From Cellulophaga lytica DSM 7489 (GTDB lineage: Bacteria; Bacteroidota; Bacteroidia; Flavobacteriales; Flavobacteriaceae), in the NCBI RefSeq assembly GCF_000190595.1, contig NC_015167.1:3146501-3210500 (forward strand): a DNA stretch of 64,000 nucleotides. The letters are read 5' to 3'. Shown here in pieces: positions 46,863 to 55,181 of the stretch; within the stretch, counting starts at the first letter, position 1, and every line of letters starts with the position of its first letter. The notes beneath the pieces are model-generated. The model was not told the origin of the DNA and did not search any database. It saw nothing but the letters and a program-made list of their open reading frames with translations. Position numbers and translations under genes: made by a program.

Positions 46863-47549
46863 TTAGAAGTTAGGACTAAGATCATGTCCTTTGTAGAAGG
46901 CATCAATTATTTCTACAACTTCGTCTGCAGTATCTACTATTTTAATAAGATCTAAATCTGAAGCACTAATATTACCCTCACCAAGCATTGTTTCTTTAAC
47001 CCAATCAATTAAACCAGTCCAGAAGCTAGTACCAACAAGTATAATTGGGAATTTTCCAATTTTGTTAGTTTGTATTAGTGTAATGGCTTCAAAAAGTTCA
47101 TCTAAAGTTCCAAATCCGCCAGGCATTACAACAAAACCTTGAGAATATTTTACAAACATTACTTTTCTAACAAAAAAGTAGTCAAAGTTTATGCTTTTGT
47201 CATGGTCTATATATGGATTGTCATGCTGTTCAAAAGGCAATTCTATATTTAAACCAACAGATGTGCCACCTGCTAAGTGAGCACCTTTATTACCAGCTTC
47301 CATAATACCTGGTCCGCCACCAGTAATAACACCGTAACCAGCTTCTGCAATACTTTTTGCTACGTCTACAGCTAGTTCATAATATTTAGACCCCTCTTTT
47401 GTACGTGCAGACCCAAATACAGAAACACAAGGTCCAATGGCACTCATTTTTTCAAATCCGTGTACAAATTCTCCCATTATTTTAAAAAGTGCCCAAGAGT
47501 CGTTAGTTTTTATCTCGTTCCAGCCTTTAGGGTGTTTTTCTCTTCTCAT
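46863..47549 (-). CDS. LOG-family (TIGR00730) Rossmann-fold protein
   Basis: The 228-aa protein has the two LOG motifs GGGPGIMEA (77-85) and PGGFGTLDE (143-151). These mark nucleotide 5'-monophosphate phosphoribohydrolases, often mislabelled lysine decarboxylases. It may release cytokinin-like bases or cleave a nucleotide monophosphate; the substrate is not readable. It lies between uvrA (53 nt upstream on the minus strand) and the gluzincin-like gene (7 nt downstream). Confidence 0.88.
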   Translation of the reverse strand: MRREKHPKGWNEIKTNDSWALFKIMGEFVHGFEKMSAIGPCVSVFGSARTKEGSKYYELAVDVAKSIAEAGYGVITGGGPGIMEAGNKGAHLAGGTSVGLNIELPFEQHDNPYIDHDKSINFDYFFVRKVMFVKYSQGFVVMPGGFGTLDELFEAITLIQTNKIGKFPIILVGTSFWTGLIDWVKETMLGEGNISASDLDLIKIVDTADEVVEIIDAFYKGHDLSPNF

Positions 47550-47602
47550 TTTATTCTATTTTATTAGCAGCAAACGTTATTCTGTTTGCAATATTTTTAA
47601 TG

Positions 47603-50431
47603 TTATAATTCTTTTTTAAGAAACTTTGCAGTGTAACTTTTTTTATCCTTAATAATTTCTTCTGGTGTTCCTTTTGCTACCAATTTTCCTCCGCCACGGC
47701 CACCTTCATAACCAATATCTATAATATAATCTACCATTTTAATTACATCCATATTGTGTTCAATAACTAAAACTGTATTTCCTTTGTCTACTAATTTGTT
47801 TAAAACTTCCATTAGTACACGAATATCTTCAAAATGCAATCCTGTTGTAGGCTCATCTAAAATATAAAAAGTATTACCTGTATCTCTTTTAGATAATTCT
47901 GTAGCTAACTTAATACGTTGTGCTTCACCACCAGATAATGTAGTAGATTGTTGGCCAAGAGAAATGTATCCTAAACCTACATCTTGTATGGTTTTTAATT
48001 TGCGATTAATTTTTGGGATGTTTTCAAAAAAAGTAACAGCTTCATTAATTGTCATTTCTAATACATCTGCAATAGATTTTCCTTTGTATCTAATTTCTAA
48101 GGTTTCTCTATTAAAACGTTTGCCATTACAGGTTTCACAATCTACGTAAACATCTGGTAAAAAGTTCATTTCTATAACGCGTAGACCTCCACCTTGACAA
48201 GTCTCACACCTTCCGCCAGTAACATTAAAACTAAAACGACCTGGTTTGTAGCCTCTAATTGCTGCTTCTTGTGTTTTAGCAAATAAGGCTCGTATTTCTC
48301 CAAAAACACCTGTATATGTTGCTGGGTTAGAACGTGGAGTTCTGCCAATTGGTGATTGGTTAATATCTATTACTTTATCTATATGCTCTAAGCCTGTAAT
48401 TTTTTTATACGGCATTGGTTTTTTAACACCGTTAAAATAGTAAGCATTTAAAATAGGGTAGAGGGTTTCATTAATTAAGGTAGATTTTCCACTGCCTGAA
48501 ACTCCTGTTACTCCAATCATTTGACCTAGAGGAAATTCTACTGAAACATTTTTTAAATTGTTACCTGTACAACCCGTAAGTTTTATTTTTTTACCATTTC
48601 CTTTTCTTCGTTTTTTAGGAACGGAAATTTCTCTCTTACCTGTAATATAATCAGCAGTAAGTGTATTGTAATTTTTTAAATCTTCAGGTTTACCTTCAGA
48701 AATTATTTGTCCGCCGTGCTTGCCCGCTTTTGGTCCAATATCTATAACGTGGTCTGCACGCTCTATCATATCTTTGTCATGTTCTACTACAATAACAGAG
48801 TTTCCTATATCTCTTAAAGCCTCTAAAGATGCTATTAAACGCTCGTTGTCTCTTTGGTGTAACCCAATACTTGGTTCATCTAAAATATATAAAACACCTA
48901 CTAGTTGAGATCCTATTTGTGTGGCTAAACGTATACGTTGTGCCTCACCACCAGATAAAGATTTAGAGCTTCTGTTTAATGATAAATAGTCTAAACCAAC
49001 ATTTAGTAAAAATTGTAGCCTAGTTTTTATTTCTTTAATGACTTCTTCAGCAATTTTAAGTTGATTTTTAGTGAGCTTTTTATCAACCTTACTAAAAAAC
49101 TCTGCCAAGTCAACAATATCCATTGTTGCTAAATCTGCAATATTTTTATCATCAAATTTAAAATATAAAGATGCTTTTTGCAGTCTAGAGCCTTCACAAG
49201 TAGGACAAACAACTTTGTCCATAAACTCTTTAGCCCAACGTTTAATAGGAGCAGAGTTAGCCTCGTTATATTGGCTTTCAATAAAATTAGAAATACCCTC
49301 GTATTCAATTTTATAGTTTCGTTTTATGCCTAGTGTTTTAGAATCTACCTCAAAACTTTCATTACCACCATTTAAAATAACTTCTATAGCCTCTTCTGGT
49401 ATTTTAGAAATAGGATCTGTTAATTTAAAATTGTAACGCTGAGCAATAACATCTAACTGTTTAAAAGCCCAAGAATTTTTAAACTTACCTAATGGAGCAA
49501 TACCACCATCCTTAATAGATAACTTAGTATCTGGAAAAATTTTAGATGTATTAACTTGGTATTTATGACCCAAGCCATTACAGCTAGGGCACATACCCTT
49601 TGGTGAGTTAAAAGAAAATGTATTTGGTTCTGGTTTTGGGTAAGATATACCTGTGGTAGGGCACATTAAATCTCTACTAAAATAGCGAGGTTCTTTTTTA
49701 CCTTCTTCCAAAATCATTAATACATTATCACCACTATACATTGCTGTATTTATGGTTTCTGTAATACGTTTATCTAGGTCTGCGTTGTCTGATATTTTTA
49801 ACCTGTCTATAACAATCTCTATATCATGTACTTTGTAACGATCTAATTTTAAACCTTTAACAATGTCTACAATTTCGCCGTCTACTCTTACTTTTACAAA
49901 TCCTTGTTTAGCAATTTGCTCAAACAACTCACGGTAATGACCTTTTCTAGATTTAATAACAGGAGCAAGAACGTTTATTTTTTTGTCTTTAAAATCGTTT
50001 ATAATAAGCTCCTTTATTTGAGCATCACTATAACTAACCATTTTTTCTCCTGTGTTGTAACTATGTGCATCTGCTGCACGAGCAAAAAGGAGTCTTAAAA
50101 AGTCATATATTTCGGTAATTGTACCTACTGTAGATCGTGGAGACTTTGACGTTGTCTTTTGCTCTATGGCAATTACTGGCGATAATCCATCTATTTTATC
50201 CACATCTGGACGCTCTAAACCACCTAAAAACTGACGAGCATAGGCAGAAAAAGTTTCTATATACCTACGTTGGCCTTCTGCATAAATAGTGTCAAAAGCT
50301 AATGAAGACTTACCACTACCAGACAGGCCTGTAATAACAACAAGCTTTTCTCTAGGTATGGTAACGTCTATATTTTTAAGGTTGTGCACACGTGCACCTT
50401 TTACCTCTATGTTTTCTTCGTATGTAATCAT
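47603..50431 (-). CDS. uvrA: Excinuclease ABC subunit A
   Basis: UvrA finds bulky DNA lesions and loads UvrB in nucleotide excision repair. The 942-aa protein has two ABC ATPase modules. Walker A sequences are [12 protein letters not shown] (about residue 33) and [13 protein letters not shown] (about 647), and the signatures are [12 protein letters not shown] and [12 protein letters not shown]. Zinc-binding modules appear as [11 protein letters not shown] with a CPTTGISYP partner and as CETCQGG with [22 protein letters not shown] is also present. Length and order are standard. Confidence 0.98.
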   Translation of the reverse strand: MITYEENIEVKGARVHNLKNIDVTIPREKLVVITGLSGSGKSSLAFDTIYAEGQRRYIETFSAYARQFLGGLERPDVDKIDGLSPVIAIEQKTTSKSPRSTVGTITEIYDFLRLLFARAADAHSYNTGEKMVSYSDAQIKELIINDFKDKKINVLAPVIKSRKGHYRELFEQIAKQGFVKVRVDGEIVDIVKGLKLDRYKVHDIEIVIDRLKISDNADLDKRITETINTAMYSGDNVLMILEEGKKEPRYFSRDLMCPTTGISYPKPEPNTFSFNSPKGMCPSCNGLGHKYQVNTSKIFPDTKLSIKDGGIAPLGKFKNSWAFKQLDVIAQRYNFKLTDPISKIPEEAIEVILNGGNESFEVDSKTLGIKRNYKIEYEGISNFIESQYNEANSAPIKRWAKEFMDKVVCPTCEGSRLQKASLYFKFDDKNIADLATMDIVDLAEFFSKVDKKLTKNQLKIAEEVIKEIKTRLQFLLNVGLDYLSLNRSSKSLSGGEAQRIRLATQIGSQLVGVLYILDEPSIGLHQRDNERLIASLEALRDIGNSVIVVEHDKDMIERADHVIDIGPKAGKHGGQIISEGKPEDLKNYNTLTADYITGKREISVPKKRRKGNGKKIKLTGCTGNNLKNVSVEFPLGQMIGVTGVSGSGKSTLINETLYPILNAYYFNGVKKPMPYKKITGLEHIDKVIDINQSPIGRTPRSNPATYTGVFGEIRALFAKTQEAAIRGYKPGRFSFNVTGGRCETCQGGGLRVIEMNFLPDVYVDCETCNGKRFNRETLEIRYKGKSIADVLEMTINEAVTFFENIPKINRKLKTIQDVGLGYISLGQQSTTLSGGEAQRIKLATELSKRDTGNTFYILDEPTTGLHFEDIRVLMEVLNKLVDKGNTVLVIEHNMDVIKMVDYIIDIGYEGGRGGGKLVAKGTPEEIIKDKKSYTAKFLKKEL

Positions 50432-50555
50432 TTACTAATTTGGCAAAGTTGCTAAGTTACGATTTTGGATTTTAATTTAATAATTGCGTCTATTTAGTTT
50501 TTGTTAATTAGTACTGTAATTATATTTTAGCAGCATTAACTAAAAAAATACAACA

Positions 50556-51083
50556 ATGCAATTATTAGGAATAGGCTCTAGAATACAACATAATGAATTA
50601 GGAAAAGGCGTGGTAACCAATGTTACAAGTAAACATTATTGGGTTACTTTTATAGAGAATGGTTTAGAAACTATAGATATAGATTCTGATTTTGAGGTTA
50701 TTGAAGCTGTAGAGGATGAAGTAGACAGTGTTAGTTTTTCTGATGTAGAAAACTCTTTAATAACAATATTAAGAAAATGGAGTGATGCATCTAGCATAAC
50801 GCCAATTGCAGATAAATGGAAAAAAGGAACGCTTGTATTAGAGCCAGGAGATGGCAAATCATCAAATAAGGAAATACCAATTGATACTTTTTTTCATAAA
50901 ATAGTTATGGTGCGTGACAGAATTAGAGTAATGGAGCAAAAAATTAATGCTAGTAAAAACCTTGTAGATCAAGAAAAAGTAGATTTACAACAATATATTA
51001 CGCGTATTTACGGTAGTTTTACTTCTTTTAATGTGTTATTTAAAAGTAAAGAAGATCAATTTGTAGGTGAGCGTAGTAAATAG
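50556..51083 (+). CDS. Tudor-like domain protein of unknown function
   Basis: The 175-aa protein starts with GIGSRIQHNELGKGVVTNV and YWVTFIENGLETIDID. This resembles the Tudor-like C-terminal domain of PcrA/UvrD (compare VNHTRFGRGVILKIDG in the helicase at 33729-36050). The remaining 110 residues are helical and charged, with no catalytic motif. Similarity suggests binding to a protein or nucleic acid, possibly RNA polymerase; this is inference. It is divergent from uvrA with 124 bp between starts. Confidence 0.7.
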   Translation: MQLLGIGSRIQHNELGKGVVTNVTSKHYWVTFIENGLETIDIDSDFEVIEAVEDEVDSVSFSDVENSLITILRKWSDASSITPIADKWKKGTLVLEPGDGKSSNKEIPIDTFFHKIVMVRDRIRVMEQKINASKNLVDQEKVDLQQYITRIYGSFTSFNVLFKSKEDQFVGERSK

Positions 51084-51103
51084 AGAATTAATATAGAAAA
51101 AAT

Positions 51104-51136
51104 AAAAGCCCAAACTAAAACATAGTTTGGGCTTTT
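51104..51136. terminator. Bidirectional terminator, copy A
   Basis: AAAAGCCCAAACTA (51104-51117) pairs with TAGTTTGGGCTTTT (51123-51136), 5-nt loop. It ends both the Tudor-like gene and lipoprotein A. A second copy is at 52350-52382, exactly 1246 bp away. Confidence 0.9.
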
Positions 51137-51165
51137 AATCTGTTAATCTGCTAATTTTAAATTAG

Positions 51166-52242
51166 TTATTCTTTTTCGAAGAAATATTCGTAAATATCTA
51201 TTTCTACACCATCATAAGAATCAGATTCTGTAATTTTTAAAGTAGAATTAGAAATATCTAAAGGACCATCTAGGCCTAAATCACCAAATTCGTATGTTTC
51301 AGATTCTATTTCATCACCATAATCAAACACATCAGAAAAAATAACTAAAGTAAGTCTGTTTTCCTCCTCATTGTATGCCCACTTACCTGTAGATTTATAC
51401 GTGAAATCTGATTCTTTATAGATAACCTCGCAAGCAGCTTCACTTTCTTGATAGTTTAAGTATTTCTCAGCTTGAGAAGTATTTAATTCGTAAGTTCCAT
51501 CATTGTTAAATTTTAGCTGAATAGAGTTTAATATATCACACTCATCAACAGAATATTCTTCGTTACAGATGTTGTTAGTAAAAGATTCACAATCTTCCTC
51601 GGTAACTTTTATTTCTCTTCCGTTTTCAATTTGTTTTGTGTAGTTCCAAGTACCAACTAAATCACTATTACCTCCCCAGGCTTCAACGGTTACACAAACC
51701 TCTGTAGGTTCACTAATATTACCTTCACCATCATACAAACAAATAACATAACAGAAAGTACCTGCTGTAACAGTTTCAGCTAAGTTTACTTCAATAATAG
51801 CATCGTTTTCTTTACCTGCAGATTTTCCTTTTAAAAAGCCTCTACTTTTTTTAGTTTGTTCGCCTTTACCAGAAACATAAATCTCAGATCTAGGAACATC
51901 AAAATAAGAATCTGCCGTTCCGTTTTCATCCTTTAATTGTATGTAAACGCCAGTATAATTTGATGCGGAATTAAATTCAATTTCAAATCCGTTTTTCTGA
52001 AAAGCAGATTGTTTGCTGTAATCCATAGTAAACTCTAAACCACCTGTAGGAGTTAGGGTTCCTGTTTTTTTAGTAGCTCCTTCTATAATAAGTGCAGAAC
52101 TTACGCTGTTTATTTCTAAAGGTTCATCTTCCTGAGCATTAATTTCTGCATCATTATTTTTAGAAGATGAGTCATCATCAGATGAACAAGAGAAAAAATT
52201 TAGTGCTAAAAAGCACACAATCATAATGTTAATTTTTTTCAT
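51166..52242 (-). CDS. Lipoprotein with lipocalin-like C-terminal domain, copy A
   Basis: The 358-aa protein has a lipoprotein signal with lipobox FFSC (Cys19) followed by SSDDDSS. An Ig-like or beta-rich region follows (about 45-190; EIYVSGKGEQTKK, CYVICLYDGEGNISEPTEV). The C-terminal domain starts at SDLVGTWNYTKQI (about 195-358) and looks like the small lipocalin-like fold of Bacteroidota lipoproteins. Three or four cysteines in it may form disulfides. A near twin lies just upstream at 52412-53488. Residues 1-200 are almost identical between the two; the rest is strongly diverged. Confidence 0.8.
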   Translation of the reverse strand: MKKINIMIVCFLALNFFSCSSDDDSSSKNNDAEINAQEDEPLEINSVSSALIIEGATKKTGTLTPTGGLEFTMDYSKQSAFQKNGFEIEFNSASNYTGVYIQLKDENGTADSYFDVPRSEIYVSGKGEQTKKSRGFLKGKSAGKENDAIIEVNLAETVTAGTFCYVICLYDGEGNISEPTEVCVTVEAWGGNSDLVGTWNYTKQIENGREIKVTEEDCESFTNNICNEEYSVDECDILNSIQLKFNNDGTYELNTSQAEKYLNYQESEAACEVIYKESDFTYKSTGKWAYNEEENRLTLVIFSDVFDYGDEIESETYEFGDLGLDGPLDISNSTLKITESDSYDGVEIDIYEYFFEKE

Positions 52243-52349
52243 TATAAAAATTGATTAAGGTTATAAGTTAGATAAACGAATGTAGTACTAATTTAGTATT
52301 TATACGTAAGGTATTTCGTATATTTTAAGTAGTGTAAGTGTATAAATAA

Positions 52350-52382
52350 AAAAGCCCAAACTAAAATATAGTTTGGGCTTTT
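52350..52382. terminator. Terminator, copy B
   Basis: AAAAGCCCAAACTA (52350-52363) pairs with TAGTTTGGGCTTTT (52369-52382). It is the duplicated copy of the hairpin at 51104-51136, so the duplication carried gene, terminator and a short upstream stretch. Confidence 0.9.
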
Positions 52383-52411
52383 AATCTGTTAATGTATTGA
52401 TTTTAAATTAG

Positions 52412-53488
52412 TTATTCTTTTTCAAAATAGTACTCATAAATATCATCTTCTAAACCAACATTTTCAAATAATTCTTTTATTATTAATGAAGATCCAGAAA
52501 CTGTAGCTTCTCCTTCAATATCTAATGCACCATTCTCGTAAACATAAGATTCTTCTTCGTTATTATAAGTTTCTGTTTCAGAAAAAGCAACTAAAGTAAG
52601 CTGGTTCTCTTCCTCATTGTACGCCCATTTTCCAGATGTATCTGAAGAAGATTCATCATTGTTATAAATAACTTCACAAGCTTCATCACTATCTATCCAA
52701 TTTATATTTTTATCAGAAAATGAATTATTATATGTAAATGTTCCATCACTATTAAATTTTATTTTTAAAAAATTTATGGTAGAACATTCGTCAACAATTA
52801 CTTCTTCATTACATAAAGTATAGTCAAAAGTAAAACAATCCTCTTCATTCACTTTTACTTCATCACCATCCGAAATTTCTTTTGTAAAGTTCCAAGTACC
52901 AACTAAATCACTATTACCACCCCAAGCTTCAACTGTTACACAAATCTCTGTAGGTTCACTAATGTTACCCTCACCATCATACAAACAAATAACATAACAA
53001 AAAGTACCTGCTGTAACACTTTCGTCAAGGTTTACTTCAATAGTAGCATCGTTTTCTTTACCTGCAGATTTTCCTTTTAAAAAGTTTCTATTCTTTTTAG
53101 TTTGTTCTCCTTTACCAGAAACATAAATCTCAGATCTAGGAACATCAAAATAAGAATCTGCCATTCCGTTTTCATCTTTTAATTGTATATAAGCGCCAGT
53201 ATAATTTGATGCGGAATTAAATTCAATTTCAAATCCATTTTTTTGAAAAGCAGATTGTTTGCTGTAATCCATAGTAAACTCTAAACCACCTGTAGGAGTT
53301 AGGGTTCCTGTTTTTCTAGTAGCTCCTTCTATAATAAGTGCAGAACTTACGCTGTTTATTTCTAGAGGTTCATCTTCCTGAGCATTAATTTCTGCATCGT
53401 TATTTTTTACAGATGAGTCATCATCAGATGAACAAGAGAAAAAATTTAGTGCTAAAAAGCACACAAGCATAATGTTAATTTTTTTCAT
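52412..53488 (-). CDS. Lipoprotein with lipocalin-like C-terminal domain, copy B
   Basis: This is the 358-aa paralogue of the gene at 51166-52242, offset by exactly 1246 bp. It shares the lipoprotein signal (Cys19), the SGKGEQTKK and GEGNISEPTE blocks and the SDLVGTWNFTKEI start of the C-terminal domain. About a dozen substitutions are seen in the first 200 residues. After that only scattered blocks match, such as NEEENQLTLVAFS and IYEYYFEKE. The pattern points to a recent duplication with gene conversion of the 5' part, or to fast divergence of the exposed domain. Its start is divergent from the LexA-like regulator gene, 150 bp away. Confidence 0.8.
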   Translation of the reverse strand: MKKINIMLVCFLALNFFSCSSDDDSSVKNNDAEINAQEDEPLEINSVSSALIIEGATRKTGTLTPTGGLEFTMDYSKQSAFQKNGFEIEFNSASNYTGAYIQLKDENGMADSYFDVPRSEIYVSGKGEQTKKNRNFLKGKSAGKENDATIEVNLDESVTAGTFCYVICLYDGEGNISEPTEICVTVEAWGGNSDLVGTWNFTKEISDGDEVKVNEEDCFTFDYTLCNEEVIVDECSTINFLKIKFNSDGTFTYNNSFSDKNINWIDSDEACEVIYNNDESSSDTSGKWAYNEEENQLTLVAFSETETYNNEEESYVYENGALDIEGEATVSGSSLIIKELFENVGLEDDIYEYYFEKE

Positions 53489-53585
53489 TATAAAAATTGA
53501 TTAAGGTTATAAGTTAATTTAACGCTATAAGAGATGTTTTAGTATTGTTTTTGTAGGTATTTACATAGATAAGTTATTAAAAAAT

Positions 53586-53620
53586 TGGATTTATTCCATT
53601 TTTGCAATGGATTTATTCCA
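53586..53620. promoter_or_regulatory. Double operator before the LexA-like regulator
   Basis: TGGATTTATTCCA occurs at 53586-53598 and 53608-53620, a 22-bp period (two helical turns). Each copy is a dyad of the form TGGAnnnnnTCCA. The second copy lies between the -33 and -7 elements of the candidate promoter, so binding would block transcription. Autorepression by the adjacent XRE/S24 protein is the likely explanation. Confidence 0.65.
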
Positions 53621-53631
53621 AAATAACTATA
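53601..53631 (+). promoter_or_regulatory. Candidate promoter of the LexA-like regulator gene
   Basis: TTTG at 53601-53604, 19-nt spacer, TAACTATA at 53624-53631 (two mismatches from TAnnTTTG). The start would be within about 5 nt of the ATG at 53639, an almost leaderless mRNA. Confidence 0.45.
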
Positions 53632-53638
53632 TTAGCGT

Positions 53639-54394
53639 ATGGGAAATGATTATAGTATAGAGGTAAAACGGTTTACAGAGGTACGTAGAGACTTAGGTTT
53701 TACTCAAGCAGAATTCGCAAAATTATTAGGAATATCTAGTACAACAGCAGATATAGAACGAGGACGAACTAAACTTTCTGGTAAAGTTGTTACAGAACTA
53801 TTAAAACAATTTAAAATTAATCCGCTATGGCTTTTTGGAGAGGGAAATCAGAAATACCTATCTGCTACAGCAAATAGTGTAATTCCAAAATTTGTTACAG
53901 TAGATGCAGAAGACAACGAGAATATGGTGTTGGTAAATGCTAAAGCTGCAGCTGGTTACCCACAAAATATACAAGATGCTAGTTGGTATAAGCAATTGCC
54001 TGCTTTTGATTTGCCCATTCCGGAATTTAGAAATGCAACCTATAGAGGGTTCCAAGTAGAAGGTGATAGTATGTTGCCTAATTTATACCCTGGAGAGTGG
54101 GTTTTGGCTAAAGCAACAGAAAGTTTAAATGACATTAGTGCAAATAAAATGTATGTAGTTGTTTTGTATGATGCTGTATTGGTTAAAAAAATAGAAAAAG
54201 TACCTAATAGTAATTTTGTATCCTTAATTTCTTTAAATGAAACGTATCCACCATACCAAGTGGCAGCAGACCAAATACAAGAACTTTGGCAAGTAAATAG
54301 TAAAATTTCTTTTGGTTTAGATACAACCACAGAAAAAGGTTTGTTAAAAGAACTGCAGCAATCTATGGAGGAGTTAAAGAAAAGAATTAAGTAA
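53639..54394 (+). CDS. XRE-family/S24 LexA-like self-cleaving regulator
   Basis: The 251-aa protein has an N-terminal helix-turn-helix (about 12-66; GFTQAEFAKLLGISSTTADI) and a C-terminal S24 peptidase domain. The catalytic Ser144 is in VEGDSMLP and the Lys is at 183/184 in AVLVKKIEK. An Ala-Gly cleavage site is at 105-106 (KAAAGYPQ). The layout matches LexA/CI-type repressors that cleave themselves on RecA filament or other stress. A C-terminal coiled coil (about 228-251) is an addition. Two identical operators lie just upstream. It may control the DNA-damage response or an element elsewhere; no phage genes are near. Confidence 0.88.
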   Translation: MGNDYSIEVKRFTEVRRDLGFTQAEFAKLLGISSTTADIERGRTKLSGKVVTELLKQFKINPLWLFGEGNQKYLSATANSVIPKFVTVDAEDNENMVLVNAKAAAGYPQNIQDASWYKQLPAFDLPIPEFRNATYRGFQVEGDSMLPNLYPGEWVLAKATESLNDISANKMYVVVLYDAVLVKKIEKVPNSNFVSLISLNETYPPYQVAADQIQELWQVNSKISFGLDTTTEKGLLKELQQSMEELKKRIK

Positions 54395-54399
54395 AATAA

Positions 54400-54858
54400 C
54401 TACGCCATACCTTGCATGGCTAAATAGGTAACAACCCATACAATTACAGAAGAAAAGAAAATGCCAATGGTGTTAGCTAAAAAAGCTTTTTTTCTTTCTA
54501 TTTTAAATAAATAAGTAGCTATTGTACCTGCGTATACACCTGTACCAGGTACCGGTAGCATAACAAAAAATATTAATCCCCAAAAGCCGTACTTTTTAAT
54601 CTTATCTCCAGATCCTGTTTTTGCTTTTCTGGCAACAAATATTGCTCCTTTTTTATATACACGCCATTTTAGTAAATAATGATTTATTTTATTTAAAAAA
54701 AATAACATCACAGGAAAAACAAGCACGTTAGACGCAAAGCATAAAATAAAAACAACGTAAATGTTTAGCCCGTTGTACATACCATAAGGAATACCAACTT
54801 TGGCCTCTCCAAACGGAGACAAGCTCCATAACATTGCTATAATATATTTTATAATCAC
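54400..54858 (-). CDS. Small multidrug export family (COG2426) membrane protein
   Basis: The 152-aa protein has about four hydrophobic segments. The family-typical SPFGEAKVGIPYGMYNGLNI is near the N-terminus, and GFWGLIFFVMLPVPGTGVYAGTIATYLF lies in the middle. The family (PF06695) was named for export but the function is unproven. The start is a GTG at 54858-54856; an ATG eight codons later is the alternative. It is convergent with the LexA-like gene, with 5 bp between stops. Confidence 0.8.
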   Translation of the reverse strand: MIIKYIIAMLWSLSPFGEAKVGIPYGMYNGLNIYVVFILCFASNVLVFPVMLFFLNKINHYLLKWRVYKKGAIFVARKAKTGSGDKIKKYGFWGLIFFVMLPVPGTGVYAGTIATYLFKIERKKAFLANTIGIFFSSVIVWVVTYLAMQGMA

Positions 54859-55181
54859 TCTTGGTTAGGTTTTAATTTGCAAATCTAACATTCCACTTTT
54901 AATATTAACTTATTATAAACATAAAAAAATATTAATTTTTAAAATCAAGATCGGTTTAATAACGGTCTATTAGTCGTAATATTATTTTATTCATACAAAA
55001 CGTTTTTATGCTTGGTTACTTTTCTTTTATTAAAAAAATAAGTTAAATGCATAAAGGAAATACTATATTTATTTGTGATGCTCTTTATTTTTTATTACCA
55101 TAGCTTTATAGTGAAATATGTATCAAACAGCATTAAGTCCAACATACTACTGTTACACGTATATTTTATAGAAATTTAGGT
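54859..55181. other. 323-bp intergenic region without a recognisable gene
   Basis: The stretch before the P-type ATPase gene is AT-rich. Only very short ORFs occur on either strand (16 codons or fewer with no similarity). No tRNA, hairpin with T tract or exact TAnnTTTG promoter was seen. It must contain the promoters of the two divergent genes. Confidence 0.5.

Larger units (their letters stand above)
51104..53520. repeat. Tandem duplication of about 1.25 kb
   Basis: Terminator, lipoprotein gene and about 30 bp of upstream sequence are repeated with a constant offset of 1246 bp (51104 to 52350; 51166 to 52412; 52242 to 53488). The upstream identity stops near 53515, so the two genes probably do not share a full promoter. 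Confidence 0.85.
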
